Positions 1-9,422 of a stretch of 55,691 bases of DNA are shown here, piece by piece. A program made the position numbers and the translations under genes. Every line of letters starts with the position of its first letter. Position 1 is the stretch's first letter. The notes under the pieces were generated by a model. That model ran no database searches. It saw nothing but the letters and a program-made list of their open reading frames with translations, and was not told where the DNA came from. The DNA is from Betaproteobacteria bacterium. GTDB taxonomy: Bacteria > Pseudomonadota > Gammaproteobacteria > Burkholderiales > SG8-41. The stretch covers positions 1 through 55,691 of the forward strand of contig CANKUB010000017.1 of the NCBI GenBank assembly GCA_947486575.1, written 5' to 3'.

Positions 1-1
1 C

Positions 2-994
2 GCCGCGAGTTATCAATTGATGAAGCAGCAGCGGCTGGCGGATCAATTGATTGCGGGTGCGGGTTTTGGTGCGCCGCTGGCGCTGACGGATGCCTACACG
101 GATCCGCTATCGCGCGACGCGCAGTTGCTGTACCTGCTGGCGCGGCATTTCCCCGAGCGTTTGCCCAATATCAAACCTGAAGCGTTAAGCGGCATGGTGA
201 AAGAAATTTCCAGCGGCAGTTACAACACGCATTCGTCCGGACGCGCCATTCTTGCTTTCGACGCCTTTGCGAGCGTGGCAGAGAAATTGCCGGCCGGCAC
301 GTTGGGCATCAGTGAAACCCTGCGCAACGGTACGGCGCGGCCGATTGCACTGCCGCCGGGATTGATCCCGCGCGGCAGCTTTTCGGTCGATGCCGCGAAG
401 TTGCAGTTCTCCAATAAGAATGACTTGCCGGCCTATTACGTGGTCGAACAGACCGGCTTTGAGCGGAATCTGCCCGAGAAGGAAATCAAGAATGGGCTGG
501 AGATGCTGCGCGAGTACGTGGATACCAAAGGCAATCCGGTGAAATCCGTGCAAGTCGGCGACGAGATTGAGGTGCGGCTGAAATTCCGCGCCATCAATCG
601 CGAGGGTATCGACAACGCCGCGTTGGTGGATTTGCTGCCCGGCGGATTTGATCTGGTGCTGAATGCGGCACCGGCCCAGCCGAAAGAAAACGATAGTGAG
701 AGTGATGCACGCAATGAGGGCCGTAACGAGGGTCGCGGTGAAACTGAAAGTCGCAAGTGGCGCGCGCCGATAGGGTTGAAGCGTTCAACCTGGCAACCCG
801 ACTATGCCGACCTGCGCGAAGACCGCGTGGTGCTCTACGGCACGGTAAGCAAGGATTTCCAGGAGTTCTCTTATCGCATCAAGGCCACCAACACTGGCAC
901 GTTTGTGGTGCCGCCCGCGTACGGCGAGTCGATGTATGACCGCAGCGTGCAGGCGCGGTCACTGGGCGGGAAGATCGTGGTGGAGAAGCGGTAA
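2..994 (+). CDS. Bacterial alpha-2-macroglobulin family protein, C-terminal part (partial)
   Basis: The frame is open through the left edge, so only about 330 C-terminal residues are present and the true start is outside the window. The text matches the tail of YfhM-type bacterial alpha-2-macroglobulins: a helical thioester-domain remnant (SRDAQLLYLLARHFPERL), then a beta-rich end with VDLLPGGFDLV, DYADLREDRVVLYG and ATNTGTFVVPPAYGESMYD. These large exported proteins are thought to trap foreign proteases in the periplasm. The gene lies 63 bp upstream of pbpC, a known family pairing, which supports a role in envelope defence together with peptidoglycan repair. A low-complexity acidic and Arg/Gly-rich insert near residues 230-245 (NEGRNEGRGE) looks like a surface loop. 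The thioester motif would be upstream and cannot be checked. Confidence 0.9.
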   Translation, partial: AASYQLMKQQRLADQLIAGAGFGAPLALTDAYTDPLSRDAQLLYLLARHFPERLPNIKPEALSGMVKEISSGSYNTHSSGRAILAFDAFASVAEKLPAGTLGISETLRNGTARPIALPPGLIPRGSFSVDAAKLQFSNKNDLPAYYVVEQTGFERNLPEKEIKNGLEMLREYVDTKGNPVKSVQVGDEIEVRLKFRAINREGIDNAALVDLLPGGFDLVLNAAPAQPKENDSESDARNEGRNEGRGETESRKWRAPIGLKRSTWQPDYADLREDRVVLYGTVSKDFQEFSYRIKATNTGTFVVPPAYGESMYDRSVQARSLGGKIVVEKR

Positions 995-1057
995 ATGCCG
1001 CATGCCATTATCGGGACTCCTTCGCTCTGAAGGGGAAGGAGATTGCGACCTGCTGAG

Positions 1058-3430
1058 ATGCGCAGATTTTCCCTTCGGCGATGGCGGCTCACGCTGCTGA
1101 TATTTGCGACTGTGATAGTTGCGCTTGCCGTCGTCCGCCACTACCCCAAACTTGCGCTCTCCAGCTACTACACTTCTTCGGTGGCTGTTTACGATGCGCG
1201 TGGTCAACTGCTGCGTCTGACGCTGGCCAAAGATGACCGCTATCGCCTGTGGCTGCCGCTCGAATCGATCTCACCTGAAATCATCGAAGCCTTTCTGTTG
1301 CAGGAAGACCGCTGGTTTTGCCGGCATCTGGGCGTGAATCCGCTGTCGCTGATGCGCGGAGGATGGCGCACGTATGTGACGCAGGAGCCGCGTCAGGGCG
1401 GGTCGACCATCACCATGCAGCTGGCACGCCTGCTTGATCGCAATCCATCGCGGAGCTCGCGTACGATCGGCGCCAAGGTGAAACAAACCGTGCGCGCGGT
1501 GGCGCTGGAAGCGATGTACTCCAAGCGCGAGATTCTTGAGGCGTATCTGAATCTCGTGCCCTACGGCGCGAATGTCGAGGGGGTTGGTGCGGCAAGTCTG
1601 ATTCACTTTGGCAAATCAACCCGATCGCTGTCCCTGCCCGAAACGCTGACGCTGGCAGTGATTCCGCAGGCGCCCGCCAGACGCACACTCGGACGCAACC
1701 TGCATCGTGATCAGAGGCAAGCGGACGGCGCTTCACTGACCGGTGCGCGGCTGCGCCTGTTTGATCGCTGGCTGGCGCGTTATCCGCAAGCCGCTTCGCA
1801 GGCCGGGTTGATGAAGCTGGCGCTGAATTTGCGCACGTCCAGCCATTTGCCGTTTCTTGCGCCGCATACGGTGAACCATCTGGTGGCGCGCGACGGTGGT
1901 GTGTCGCCGGAAATTCATTCGACACTTGATCTCAGGCTGCAACGCACGCTGGAGCGGCAAATTCATCGCTATGTCGAGCGGCAGCGCCGCATCGGCATTG
2001 AAAACGCCACTGCGATGCTGATCGACTATCGCAGTATGGAAGTCAAAGCGGTGGTGGGGTCGGCCGGTTTTCACAATGCGGCGATCAATGGCCAGGTCAA
2101 CGGCACGCTGGCCAAGCGTTCGCCGGGTTCGACGCTGAAGCCGTTTATTTACGCGCTGGCGATGGATCAGGGGCTGATCCATCCATTATCGGTGTTGAAG
2201 GATGCTCCGGCAGCCTTCGGCCCGTTTAGCCCGGAGAATTTTGACGGCACTTTTATCGGGCCGATTACGGCGCGCGATGCGTTGATACGCAGCCGCAATA
2301 TACCTGCAGTAGGCTTGGCCGCGAAATTGTCGCAGCCGTCGCTCTATGACTTTTTGAAACGCGCAGGCGTATCGCGCATGGCGAGCGAGAAACACTACGG
2401 CTTGTCTCTGGCACTGGGTGGCGGTGATGTGACGATGGAGGAGCTGGTCACGATGTATGGCGTGCTCGCCAATCGGGGCGTGCTGCAAACGCTGCAATAT
2501 CGCAAAAGCGCGCAGGAACGCACAACGGCCAACGATGGCGTGCGGCTGATTTCCGAGGAAGCGAGCTTTATGACGCTCGATATCCTGCGAAGTAATCCAA
2601 GGCCCGAGGGCAGCATTGCCGGTACTCGCGCGTCGATTCCGGTCGCTTGGAAAACTGGTACTTCGTGGGGATTTCGTGATGCCTGGTCAGCGGGTGTGTT
2701 CGGGCCGTATGTGCTGGCGGTGTGGATAGGCCGCTTTGATGGCGAGGGCAATCCGGCCTATGTGGGCGTGCAAGCGGCAGCACCGCTGTTTTTTCAGATT
2801 GTCGATGCCATAGCCGCTGAAGATCACGGGCTGACTGAGCCAGTGTTCCGCAACCCGCCGAATTTAACGCGCGTAGAGGTATGCGCCGCATCGGGCGATT
2901 TGCCTAACGTGCATTGCCCGATGAAGGCGACCACGTGGTTCATGCCGGGTAAATCACCCATACGAGTGAGCGATGTGCATCGCGCGGTGATGATCGACAC
3001 GCGCACCGGGCGCATCGCGTGCCCGCCGTACGAGCAGGGCCGCGTGCAGCAGGTGGTCTACGAATATTGGCCGTCAGATTTAATGCGCTTGTTTACGCAG
3101 GCTGGCGTGCCACGCCGCGCGCCGCCCACAGGTGATTGCGGTAGCGCCAGCATCGGCGGCACGCCACCGGCCATCAGCGCGCCGGTGCGCGGCGCAGCCT
3201 ACGTGATGCGCGCCTCACAACCGGATCGCAATGTAGTGCCGCTTGCCGCCACAGCCGAAGGTGGCGTCAACACGCTCTACTGGTTTGCCAATGATAGTTT
3301 TGTTACCGCAGGTAAGCCGGGCGCAGCGCTGCCGTGGAAGCCTGCGCAGCCGGGGCGCTATTTGTTGCGTGTGGTGGATGAGCAGGGGCGTGCGGATTCG
3401 CGTGAGGTGGTGGTAACGGCGGCACCGTAA
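1058..3430 (+). CDS. pbpC: Penicillin-binding protein 1C (bifunctional transglycosylase/transpeptidase)
   Basis: A 790-residue class A PBP of the 1C type. An N-terminal membrane anchor (LTLLIFATVIVALAVV) is followed by a GT51 glycosyltransferase domain with catalytic Glu83 in QEDRWFCRH and the conserved GGSTITMQLARLL and LEAYLNLVPYG motifs. The transpeptidase domain has SxxK at Ser358 (PGSTLKPF), SxN near 412 (SRN) and KTG near 532. The end carries a BiPBP_C-like beta domain (KPAQPGRYLLRVVDEQGRAD). It polymerises and cross-links peptidoglycan on the periplasmic face; 1C enzymes are usually dispensable. The start is ambiguous: an AAGGAG at 1036-1041 lies too close to TTG 1043 and rather far from ATG 1058. 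I chose ATG; the TTG would add five residues. The gene follows an alpha-2-macroglobulin gene, the usual partner. Confidence 0.95.
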   Translation: MRRFSLRRWRLTLLIFATVIVALAVVRHYPKLALSSYYTSSVAVYDARGQLLRLTLAKDDRYRLWLPLESISPEIIEAFLLQEDRWFCRHLGVNPLSLMRGGWRTYVTQEPRQGGSTITMQLARLLDRNPSRSSRTIGAKVKQTVRAVALEAMYSKREILEAYLNLVPYGANVEGVGAASLIHFGKSTRSLSLPETLTLAVIPQAPARRTLGRNLHRDQRQADGASLTGARLRLFDRWLARYPQAASQAGLMKLALNLRTSSHLPFLAPHTVNHLVARDGGVSPEIHSTLDLRLQRTLERQIHRYVERQRRIGIENATAMLIDYRSMEVKAVVGSAGFHNAAINGQVNGTLAKRSPGSTLKPFIYALAMDQGLIHPLSVLKDAPAAFGPFSPENFDGTFIGPITARDALIRSRNIPAVGLAAKLSQPSLYDFLKRAGVSRMASEKHYGLSLALGGGDVTMEELVTMYGVLANRGVLQTLQYRKSAQERTTANDGVRLISEEASFMTLDILRSNPRPEGSIAGTRASIPVAWKTGTSWGFRDAWSAGVFGPYVLAVWIGRFDGEGNPAYVGVQAAAPLFFQIVDAIAAEDHGLTEPVFRNPPNLTRVEVCAASGDLPNVHCPMKATTWFMPGKSPIRVSDVHRAVMIDTRTGRIACPPYEQGRVQQVVYEYWPSDLMRLFTQAGVPRRAPPTGDCGSASIGGTPPAISAPVRGAAYVMRASQPDRNVVPLAATAEGGVNTLYWFANDSFVTAGKPGAALPWKPAQPGRYLLRVVDEQGRADSREVVVTAAP

Positions 3431-3470
3431 ACCCTAGGCAGTTCGCCATTCACTACATGGCGGCTTATTT

Positions 3471-3501
3471 TAAGTATTTGTTTTTATTGGTATTTTAATT
3501 A
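3471..3501 (+). repeat. AT-rich dispersed element, copy 1
   Basis: This 31-bp AT-rich block begins TAAGTATTTGTTTTTATT and differs from the copy at 7264-7294 at only two positions. It lies between pbpC and a receptor gene and points towards that gene. The remaining intergenic sequence shows no clear terminator. Confidence 0.75.
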
Positions 3502-3547
3502 TTTTTCGTATCGAGCATCTTTACTAAACTAACGCTGGATATTGCGT

Positions 3548-4543
3548 ATGAAACATTGTGTGTACGTTGGTACTGTGTTGTCGGGGTTGGTCAGCGTGAT
3601 GGCTGCAAGCGTTTACGCCCAAACCGCGTTGCCCGGTGCAGCGCAGTTATACCCGAACAAAGCTGTGCGCCTGATCGCGCCCTCTTCGCCTGGCAGTGGC
3701 GTTGATATTGTCGCGCGGTTTTACGCGCAAAAACTTTCTGTCCAGATCAAGCAGCAGGTGGTGGTGGAAAATCGCGCAGGGGCGGGGGCCAATATCGGCG
3801 CGGAATTGGCTGCGAAAGCGCCGCCCGACGGCTATACACTGTTCATGGGCACCCCGGCCCACACCATCAACGCCAGCCTCTACCGGCGGCTGAATTACGA
3901 CATCATCAGGGACTTTGTGCCGATCAGTCAGGTGTCGAGCGGGCAATATGTGGTGGTTGCACATCCTGCGCTGCCAGTGAAGACCTTGCCGCAACTGATC
4001 GCGTTGGCGAAAGCGCAACCGGGTCAGCTGAATTATGGCTCAGCCGGTTCTGGTAACGCGACGCATCTCGCGGCAGAACTGTTTCGTGCGATGGCCAGCG
4101 TCAACATCGTGCACGTGCCCTACAAGGGCAGTGGCCCTGCACTGATTGACTTGGTAGGCGGGCAAATGCAGTTCATGTTTTCCAATTTGACGGCGGCGCT
4201 GCCGCACATGAAATCCGCCAAGCTGCGTGCGCTGGCGGTTACCGGTGAAAAGCGCACGCCCATCGTGCCAGAACTACCTACCGTGTCTGAAGCCGCGCTG
4301 CCGGGATATGCCGTTACCTCGTGGTACGGTTTGTTGGCACCCGCAGGTACGCCACCGGACGTCGTGACCCGGCTAAACACGGAAACCGGCAATGCCATGC
4401 GTGCACCGGACATGAAGGAGCGGTTGGCGGCGGAGGGGGCTGATCCGATGACTGGAACTTCCGCAGAATTGGCTGCCCTGCTGAAAGTTGAGATAGCAAA
4501 GTGGGCTAAGGTGGTGAAGCAGGCGGGGATTACGCCAGAGTAG
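3548..4543 (+). CDS. Bug/TctC-family periplasmic solute receptor
   Basis: This 331-residue protein has a Sec signal peptide (basic start, hydrophobic stretch, cleavage near VYAQ) and the full Bug receptor fold. Marker motifs are YPNKAVRLIAPSSPGSGVDI after the leader, VVENRAGAGANIGAE with PPDGYTL, and NIVHVPYKGSGPALIDLVGG in the second lobe. In this family two backbone loops bind a carboxylate through water, so substrates are usually di- or tricarboxylates or aromatic acids. The receptor normally serves a TctAB-type membrane carrier, not seen here. GVDIVARFYAQ replaces the more usual TDxLAR. ATG 3548 is preferred over an in-frame TTG six bases upstream because it starts a normal signal peptide. 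The gene stands alone, convergent with an MFS gene. Confidence 0.92.
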   Translation: MKHCVYVGTVLSGLVSVMAASVYAQTALPGAAQLYPNKAVRLIAPSSPGSGVDIVARFYAQKLSVQIKQQVVVENRAGAGANIGAELAAKAPPDGYTLFMGTPAHTINASLYRRLNYDIIRDFVPISQVSSGQYVVVAHPALPVKTLPQLIALAKAQPGQLNYGSAGSGNATHLAAELFRAMASVNIVHVPYKGSGPALIDLVGGQMQFMFSNLTAALPHMKSAKLRALAVTGEKRTPIVPELPTVSEAALPGYAVTSWYGLLAPAGTPPDVVTRLNTETGNAMRAPDMKERLAAEGADPMTGTSAELAALLKVEIAKWAKVVKQAGITPE

Positions 4544-4634
4544 CGTGGGCGTGCCTTGCTGGGCGAAATGATCATCCAATCTGGCTTTCGCCCACGATTC
4601 TTGGAAACGGTAGATTCAATATTCAGGACATCGC

Positions 4635-5885
4635 CTACTTGATGTTCAACCGTGCATAAGTCTCGCCCAACTCGCTGCGTATCACGGCATGCCGAGACGC
4701 CAATACCAGCGCACCAACAGCGCAACATAAACCGGAAATTGTCAGCGTAGCCGCAACACCAATCCCATCTGCCAGCGCCCCCGCAGCCAGCGCGCCAAAC
4801 GGCGCCACGCCCATGAAACTCACGGTGTAGAGGCTCATCACGCGGCCGCGCTTGTCGTCGTCGACTATCGCTTGCACGATCATGTTGACCGACACCGACG
4901 TCACCAGTATGCCGAAGCCGGTGATGGCGAGCAGCGGCATGGCGAGCCACACCAGTTTTACGTGCGCCACCAGCGCGAGCGCTATGCCTGCGGCAAGTGC
5001 TGCGTAGGTGAGTAGCCGCATCAGGCCGCGTACGCTGGAGCGGCTGGCCAGAAAGAGTGTGCCTGCTACTGCGCCCAGCCCTGCCGAGCCGACCAGAAAG
5101 CCCATTTGATCTGCGCCGCCCTTGAACACTTCGCGCACCAGCACTGGCATCAGGCTGATGTAGGGTGTGCCGAGCAGGCCCAGCGCGGTGAGCATCATCA
5201 GCAATGATCGAATCGGTCGCGAGTGCCACACATACGCCACGCCTTCGCGCATGCCTTGCAGCATGGCTTTGTGTTCGTCCGCACGAAGGGTGGGTGTGAC
5301 GCGGATGAACATAAAGCTGATGATCACCGCGCTGTAGCTGACGGCGTTGATGGCGAAGCACGCCGATTCGCCGAGCCAGCCGATCACCAGCCCTGCCAGT
5401 GCGGGGCCGATCAGTCGCCCGCAGTTGGCCATGAGTGATGTCACCGCGATGGCGTTGGGTAGATCGGATTTGTCGCCGACGAGTTCCAGCAGATAGGCGT
5501 GGCGCACGGGTATTTCGATGGAGATCAGTACGCCCATCGCCATCGACAGCGCAATAATGTGCCACGGCTGCAGATTGCCGGTGAGCGCCAGCGTGGCGAG
5601 GGTGATCGCCTGCGTCATTTCCAGCGCTTGCGTGGCAAACATCACGCGATGCAGATTGCAGCGGTCGGACCAGATGCCCGCGAACGGCGACAGCAGCAGT
5701 ATTGGCAGACTGCTGGCGAAACCGAGCAGGCCGAGTAGCGTGGCGGAATCGGTCATTTTGTAAAGCAACCACGATTGCGCGATGCTCTGCATCCAGTAGC
5801 CGACCAGCGCAAACGCCTGCCCGGAGATGAACAGGCGGAAGTTTCTGTGGTGTAGTGCCCGTAGCGTGGGCAGCGGGTTTTTCAT
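4635..5885 (-). CDS. MFS transporter, EntS/MFS_3-like
   Basis: This 416-residue polytopic membrane protein has about 12 hydrophobic segments. The opening LRALHHRNFRLFISGQAFAL and the loop FAGIWSDRCNLHRVM (MFS motif A region) resemble the MFS_3 group that contains the enterobactin exporter EntS, so a drug or small-molecule exporter is likely; the substrate is unknown. The start at ATG 5885 fits family N-termini, and the longer frame back to 5945 would add an unusual proline- and histidine-rich leader. It is divergent from another MFS gene across a 201-bp spacer and convergent with the receptor gene at 3548-4543. Confidence 0.85.
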   Translation of the reverse strand: MKNPLPTLRALHHRNFRLFISGQAFALVGYWMQSIAQSWLLYKMTDSATLLGLLGFASSLPILLLSPFAGIWSDRCNLHRVMFATQALEMTQAITLATLALTGNLQPWHIIALSMAMGVLISIEIPVRHAYLLELVGDKSDLPNAIAVTSLMANCGRLIGPALAGLVIGWLGESACFAINAVSYSAVIISFMFIRVTPTLRADEHKAMLQGMREGVAYVWHSRPIRSLLMMLTALGLLGTPYISLMPVLVREVFKGGADQMGFLVGSAGLGAVAGTLFLASRSSVRGLMRLLTYAALAAGIALALVAHVKLVWLAMPLLAITGFGILVTSVSVNMIVQAIVDDDKRGRVMSLYTVSFMGVAPFGALAAGALADGIGVAATLTISGLCCAVGALVLASRHAVIRSELGETYARLNIK

Positions 5886-6086
5886 GCGAGGCGGATGTGG
5901 CAGCTTTGGCGAGTGTAGGAGATAGTCGCCGGATAAGGCGGGCACTTTGAACTAATTGCAACGCATTGTACGCTGCCTGCTGCGGTACAATCGGGTTTAC
6001 CCCATGAATGCCGTAACCGACAATTTCCCATCGCGCACCCTGTTAACCGGGTTCTGTGCTGGCCGACCGAAGCAGGAGCACGCCTG

Positions 6087-7244
6087 ATGTCGATCTGGGT
6101 TGTCATGCTGATGGTGGTGTGCAACATGCTGGCCTACAAGGGCAGCAAAATCATCATCACGCTGTTTTCCATTGAGCTGGGCGCGCCGCAGGTGGTGATC
6201 GGCCTGCTGGTGGCGCTGTATTCACTGTTTCCGATGCTGCTGGCCATCTACGCGGGCAAACTCGCAGATCGTCTTGGCGTGCGCTGGCCGATGGTTATGG
6301 GTTCTTGCGGACTTGCGTTGGGGCTGACGCTGCCGTTCTGGTTCCCCTCGACGACTACGCTGTATTTTCAGGCGGCACTGGTGGGCGCAGCGCATGTGTT
6401 TTACAACGTGTCGGTGCAAAATCTGATCGGCAGCATCGGCAACGCCGATGACCGCACCAAGAATTTCAGCAACTTCGGTCTCGCCATGTCAACGGGCAGT
6501 TTTCTGGGGCCACTGATTTGCGGATTTGGTATCGACCACTTTGGGCACGCGCGCACCTATCTGATGATTGCGGCGTTTCCGCTGGTCACCGCCGTAATCA
6601 TGGCCTCGGCAAAACACATGAAAAACGGGCGCGTTACGCGCAAGGCAGACACGGCGGATGCCGCCAAAGCAGAAAGCACTGCAACGTCGCCGCCGTTTGA
6701 ATTGATTGTCGCCAACAAGCCGTTGCGCCGCGCGTTGATTACCGGTGCGGTGATTTTGACCGGCATTGATCTGTTTCACTTTTACATGCCGATTTACGGG
6801 CATCACATCGGCTTGTCTGCATCGCAAATCGGCGTGGTGCTGGCGGTGTTTTCAGTGGCGGCGTTTGTGGTGCGCGTGTGGATGCCCGCTATCGTTCAGC
6901 GGCTGGGCGCGGAACGGGTATTGATCATGTCCATGTTCGTTGCGGCGGCAACCTATATCGCGGTCCCGTATATTTCAAATATGGTGGTGCTATGTGCCGT
7001 CTGCTTTCTGTTGGGACTGGGTACCGGTTGCGGTCAGCCGCTTTCACTCAGCATGATTTACGAACGTGCGCCAGGCGGACGTTCCGGCGAGGCTTTGGGA
7101 TTGCGCGCAACGCTGAATAATTTTACGCATATGGTTACGCCACTATTGTTCGGCGCTATCGGCACGGCGTTTGGTATTGCGCCGGTGTTCTGGTTCAACT
7201 CGCTGATGCTCGCGGGTAGCGGATTGATTATGCGGCGAAAGTGA
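6087..7244 (+). CDS. MFS transporter
   Basis: This 385-residue, roughly 12-segment major facilitator has a motif-A loop, YAGKLADRLGVRWPMVMG, after the second helix and a long hydrophilic central loop (about residues 175-205, rich in Lys, Ala and Thr) between the two six-helix halves. The second half contains LGLGTGCGQPLSLSMIYERAPGGRSGEALG, written here as a landmark region near residues 310-340. GCAGGAG at 6072-6078 sits eight bases before ATG 6087 and fixes the start. The cargo cannot be inferred. Its terminator region merges with the AT-rich element before the downstream dehydrogenase. Confidence 0.85.
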   Translation: MSIWVVMLMVVCNMLAYKGSKIIITLFSIELGAPQVVIGLLVALYSLFPMLLAIYAGKLADRLGVRWPMVMGSCGLALGLTLPFWFPSTTTLYFQAALVGAAHVFYNVSVQNLIGSIGNADDRTKNFSNFGLAMSTGSFLGPLICGFGIDHFGHARTYLMIAAFPLVTAVIMASAKHMKNGRVTRKADTADAAKAESTATSPPFELIVANKPLRRALITGAVILTGIDLFHFYMPIYGHHIGLSASQIGVVLAVFSVAAFVVRVWMPAIVQRLGAERVLIMSMFVAAATYIAVPYISNMVVLCAVCFLLGLGTGCGQPLSLSMIYERAPGGRSGEALGLRATLNNFTHMVTPLLFGAIGTAFGIAPVFWFNSLMLAGSGLIMRRK

Positions 7245-7263
7245 GAGAAACGAGAGAATATCG

Positions 7264-7294
7264 TAAGTATTTGTTTTTATTAATATTTTAATTA
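7264..7294 (+). repeat. AT-rich dispersed element, copy 2
   Basis: This is a 31-bp block nearly identical to copy 1 (29 of 31 positions). It ends 12 bp before the ATG of the dehydrogenase gene at 7307, just ahead of that gene's AGGAG ribosome site. Confidence 0.75.
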
Positions 7295-7306
7295 ACAGGA
7301 GTGGCC

Positions 7307-8284
7307 ATGAAAATTGCTGTCGTTGATGACTATCAAGATGCGTTTCGCAAAGTTAAAGCCTTCGCTAAATTGCAGGGCCACGAAGTTATTACCTACACCA
7401 GTTCAGAAAAAGACCCGGCCAAATTTGCCCAGCGTGTTGAAGGTTGCGAGGCAGTGGTGCTGACACAGCAACGTTCGTTCATGCCGCGCGCGATCATCGA
7501 AAAACTGCCCGCGTCGGTAAAGCTGCTGGCGCAAACCGGGCGCAACGTGCCGCACATTGATTCAGCGGCGTGCACTGAGCGCGGCATCATCATCAGCGCG
7601 AGTGGCGGCGGCAATTCCAGCGCCACGGTGGAGTTGACGTGGGCGTTGATACTAGCCTCGGTGCGCAACCTAGGAACAGAAATCAACAACATGCAAGCGG
7701 GCCGCTGGCAGACCACGGCGGGCGTCGCGCTGCAAGGCAAGACGCTGGGCGTGTATGCTTACGGCAAAATCGGCAACGGTGTGGCCAAAGTCGGCAAAGC
7801 ATTCGGCATGAAAGTGGTGTGCTGGGGCCGTGATGCGTCAACCGCCAAAGCACGCGCCGACGGTTTTGAAGTGGCCGCCAGCCGCGAGGCGTTTTTTGCG
7901 GAAAGCGATATCGTCAGCATTCATTTGCCGCTGAATAAAGAAACACGTGGTCTGATCACCGGCACTGACCTCGCGCTGATGAAGCCCACCGCACGCATCG
8001 TCAACAGCAGCCGCGCACCGATCATCGCTGAAGGCGCGCTGGTGGATGCACTGAAAAAAGGCCGTCCCGGTTTTGCTGCGATTGATGTTTACGAGAGCGA
8101 GCCGGTGATGAATCGCGAGCATCCGCTGGTGAGCATGCCCAATGTGATTTGCACGCCGCATCTGGGGTATGTGACGTGGGAAACCTATGAGCAGTACTAC
8201 GAAGCTGCGGTGGGCAATATTCTCGCGTATGCAGCGGGTGCGCCGACGAATGTGGCGAATCCTGAGGTGTTGCAGAAGAAATAG
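7307..8284 (+). CDS. D-2-hydroxyacid dehydrogenase family protein
   Basis: This 325-residue NAD(P)-dependent oxidoreductase belongs to the D-isomer 2-hydroxyacid dehydrogenase superfamily (phosphoglycerate dehydrogenase/formate dehydrogenase fold). The central Rossmann motif appears as GVYAYGKIGNGVAKVGKAFG. The catalytic Arg is in NSSRAPIIAEGALVDAL, the Glu in DVYESEPV and the His in CTPHLGYVTWETYE. It would interconvert a 2-oxo acid and its D-2-hydroxy acid in the cytoplasm. ATG 7307 follows AGGAG (7298-7302); a GTG two codons earlier is also in frame. A receptor gene follows 78 bp downstream, making a receptor/enzyme module, and the pairing suggests the transported acid may be a hydroxyacid (inference). 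Confidence 0.9.
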   Translation: MKIAVVDDYQDAFRKVKAFAKLQGHEVITYTSSEKDPAKFAQRVEGCEAVVLTQQRSFMPRAIIEKLPASVKLLAQTGRNVPHIDSAACTERGIIISASGGGNSSATVELTWALILASVRNLGTEINNMQAGRWQTTAGVALQGKTLGVYAYGKIGNGVAKVGKAFGMKVVCWGRDASTAKARADGFEVAASREAFFAESDIVSIHLPLNKETRGLITGTDLALMKPTARIVNSSRAPIIAEGALVDALKKGRPGFAAIDVYESEPVMNREHPLVSMPNVICTPHLGYVTWETYEQYYEAAVGNILAYAAGAPTNVANPEVLQKK

Positions 8285-8325
8285 GGCTCACCAAAATTGG
8301 GGCACGTCGTAACTCAGCGCAGTCG

Positions 8326-8343
8326 TTCCCGCCCGTGCGGGAA
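8326..8343 (+). other. Perfect GC-rich hairpin upstream of a receptor gene
   Basis: TTCCCGC (8326-8332) pairs perfectly with GCGGGAA (8337-8343) around a 4-base loop. It lies between the dehydrogenase stop and the receptor ATG at 8363. It resembles half of the GTCATTCCCGC-type repeat seen at 39947-40028. With no T-run it is a poor intrinsic terminator. Confidence 0.5.
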
Positions 8344-8362
8344 GGGCGGTATTTTGGTTGTG

Positions 8363-9322
8363 ATGCAGCGCCTTGTCTGGCCAGCGTGGTTTATTTTTGC
8401 ATCAATAGCATCGGCACAGGAACCCTACCCCACAAAACCCGTGCGGCTCGTCGCGCCCTATCCACCCGGCGGTTCCAGCGATGTACTGGCGCGGGTGATT
8501 GCACAAAAACTCACCGATGCACTGGGCCGTCAGATGATTGTCGAGAACCGCCCCGGCGCCACCGGCAACATCGGTCACGAGCTCGTGGCGAAATCAGCGC
8601 CTGATGGGTACACGCTGTTGCTCACCACCAAGTCGCAGATGGTCAACAACCCGTATCTCTTCAAGCGGCTGCCGTTTGATCCACTGAATGATTTTTCGCT
8701 GCTGTCGTTGATCGCGCATGCGGGACACGTGCTGGTGGTGCATCCTGCGGTGCCCGCGCGCAATGGGAAAGAACTGGTTGCGCTGGCGAAAGCGCGACCT
8801 GGCAAATTGAGCTACGGCTCGGCGGGCGCGGGCAGCACGGTGGGCATCGTTGCCGAGGTGTTTAAATCCATCGCCAAAGTGGACATTCTGGCGGTGCCCT
8901 ACAAAGGCACAGTGCTGGCGGTATCCGACGTGGTGGGTGGCCAAATCGAAATGGTGTTTTCCGACATGGTGCCTGCCGTGCCGCAGATACGCGGCGGAAG
9001 GCTGCGCGCGTTGGCGGTTACAACAACAGATCGCTCGCCCGCGTTGCCGCAGGTGCCGACGATGATTGAATCCGGGATGACAGAGCCGCTGCCGACGCAA
9101 TGGTGGGGCATGTCGGGCCCCAAAGGCATGCCGCCCGCCATCGTGTCGCGTCTGAACGCCGAGATTGGCCGTATTGTGCAACTGCCGGATGTGCGGCAAC
9201 GTTACAACGACTTGGGCATCATGCCCATGCACAGCACGCCCGAGCGTATGCAGGAACTGGTGCGCACGGAGATTCCGCAAATGGCGAAAATACTGGCTGC
9301 GATAGGACTCAAGCCGGAATAA
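8363..9322 (+). CDS. Bug/TctC-family periplasmic solute receptor
   Basis: A 319-residue receptor with a short signal peptide, MQRLVWPAWFIFASIASAQ, cut before EPYPTKP. Landmarks are VAPYPPGGSSDVLARV, IVENRPGATGNIGHE, APDGYTLL and ILAVPYKGTVLAVSDVVGG. SSD replaces the common STD in the ligand loop, and MSGPKGMP replaces the usual LAPAGTP. The longer frame to 8297 is rejected because it would place the GC hairpin in the leader. It probably forms an operon with the upstream D-2-hydroxyacid dehydrogenase, and a rhodanese/soxB pair follows 100 bp later. Confidence 0.92.
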   Translation: MQRLVWPAWFIFASIASAQEPYPTKPVRLVAPYPPGGSSDVLARVIAQKLTDALGRQMIVENRPGATGNIGHELVAKSAPDGYTLLLTTKSQMVNNPYLFKRLPFDPLNDFSLLSLIAHAGHVLVVHPAVPARNGKELVALAKARPGKLSYGSAGAGSTVGIVAEVFKSIAKVDILAVPYKGTVLAVSDVVGGQIEMVFSDMVPAVPQIRGGRLRALAVTTTDRSPALPQVPTMIESGMTEPLPTQWWGMSGPKGMPPAIVSRLNAEIGRIVQLPDVRQRYNDLGIMPMHSTPERMQELVRTEIPQMAKILAAIGLKPE

Positions 9323-9422
9323 CGAAGTAATTTGTAACAAACGGTTACACAGGCTCACCAGGCAAGAACTCGGATGCGCGTCGGCTGTCGATCCCTGATC
9401 GCAACTACCAGAGGATGCCGTC

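Noticed and set aside
4120-5961. 613-residue open frame on the minus strand
   Set aside because: It runs out of frame through the MFS gene, is Arg/His/Ala-rich with no domain pattern, and is a GC-driven shadow.
8326-8343. Intrinsic terminator after the D-2-hydroxyacid dehydrogenase gene
   Set aside because: Good stem but no T-run after it; more like a half REP element.
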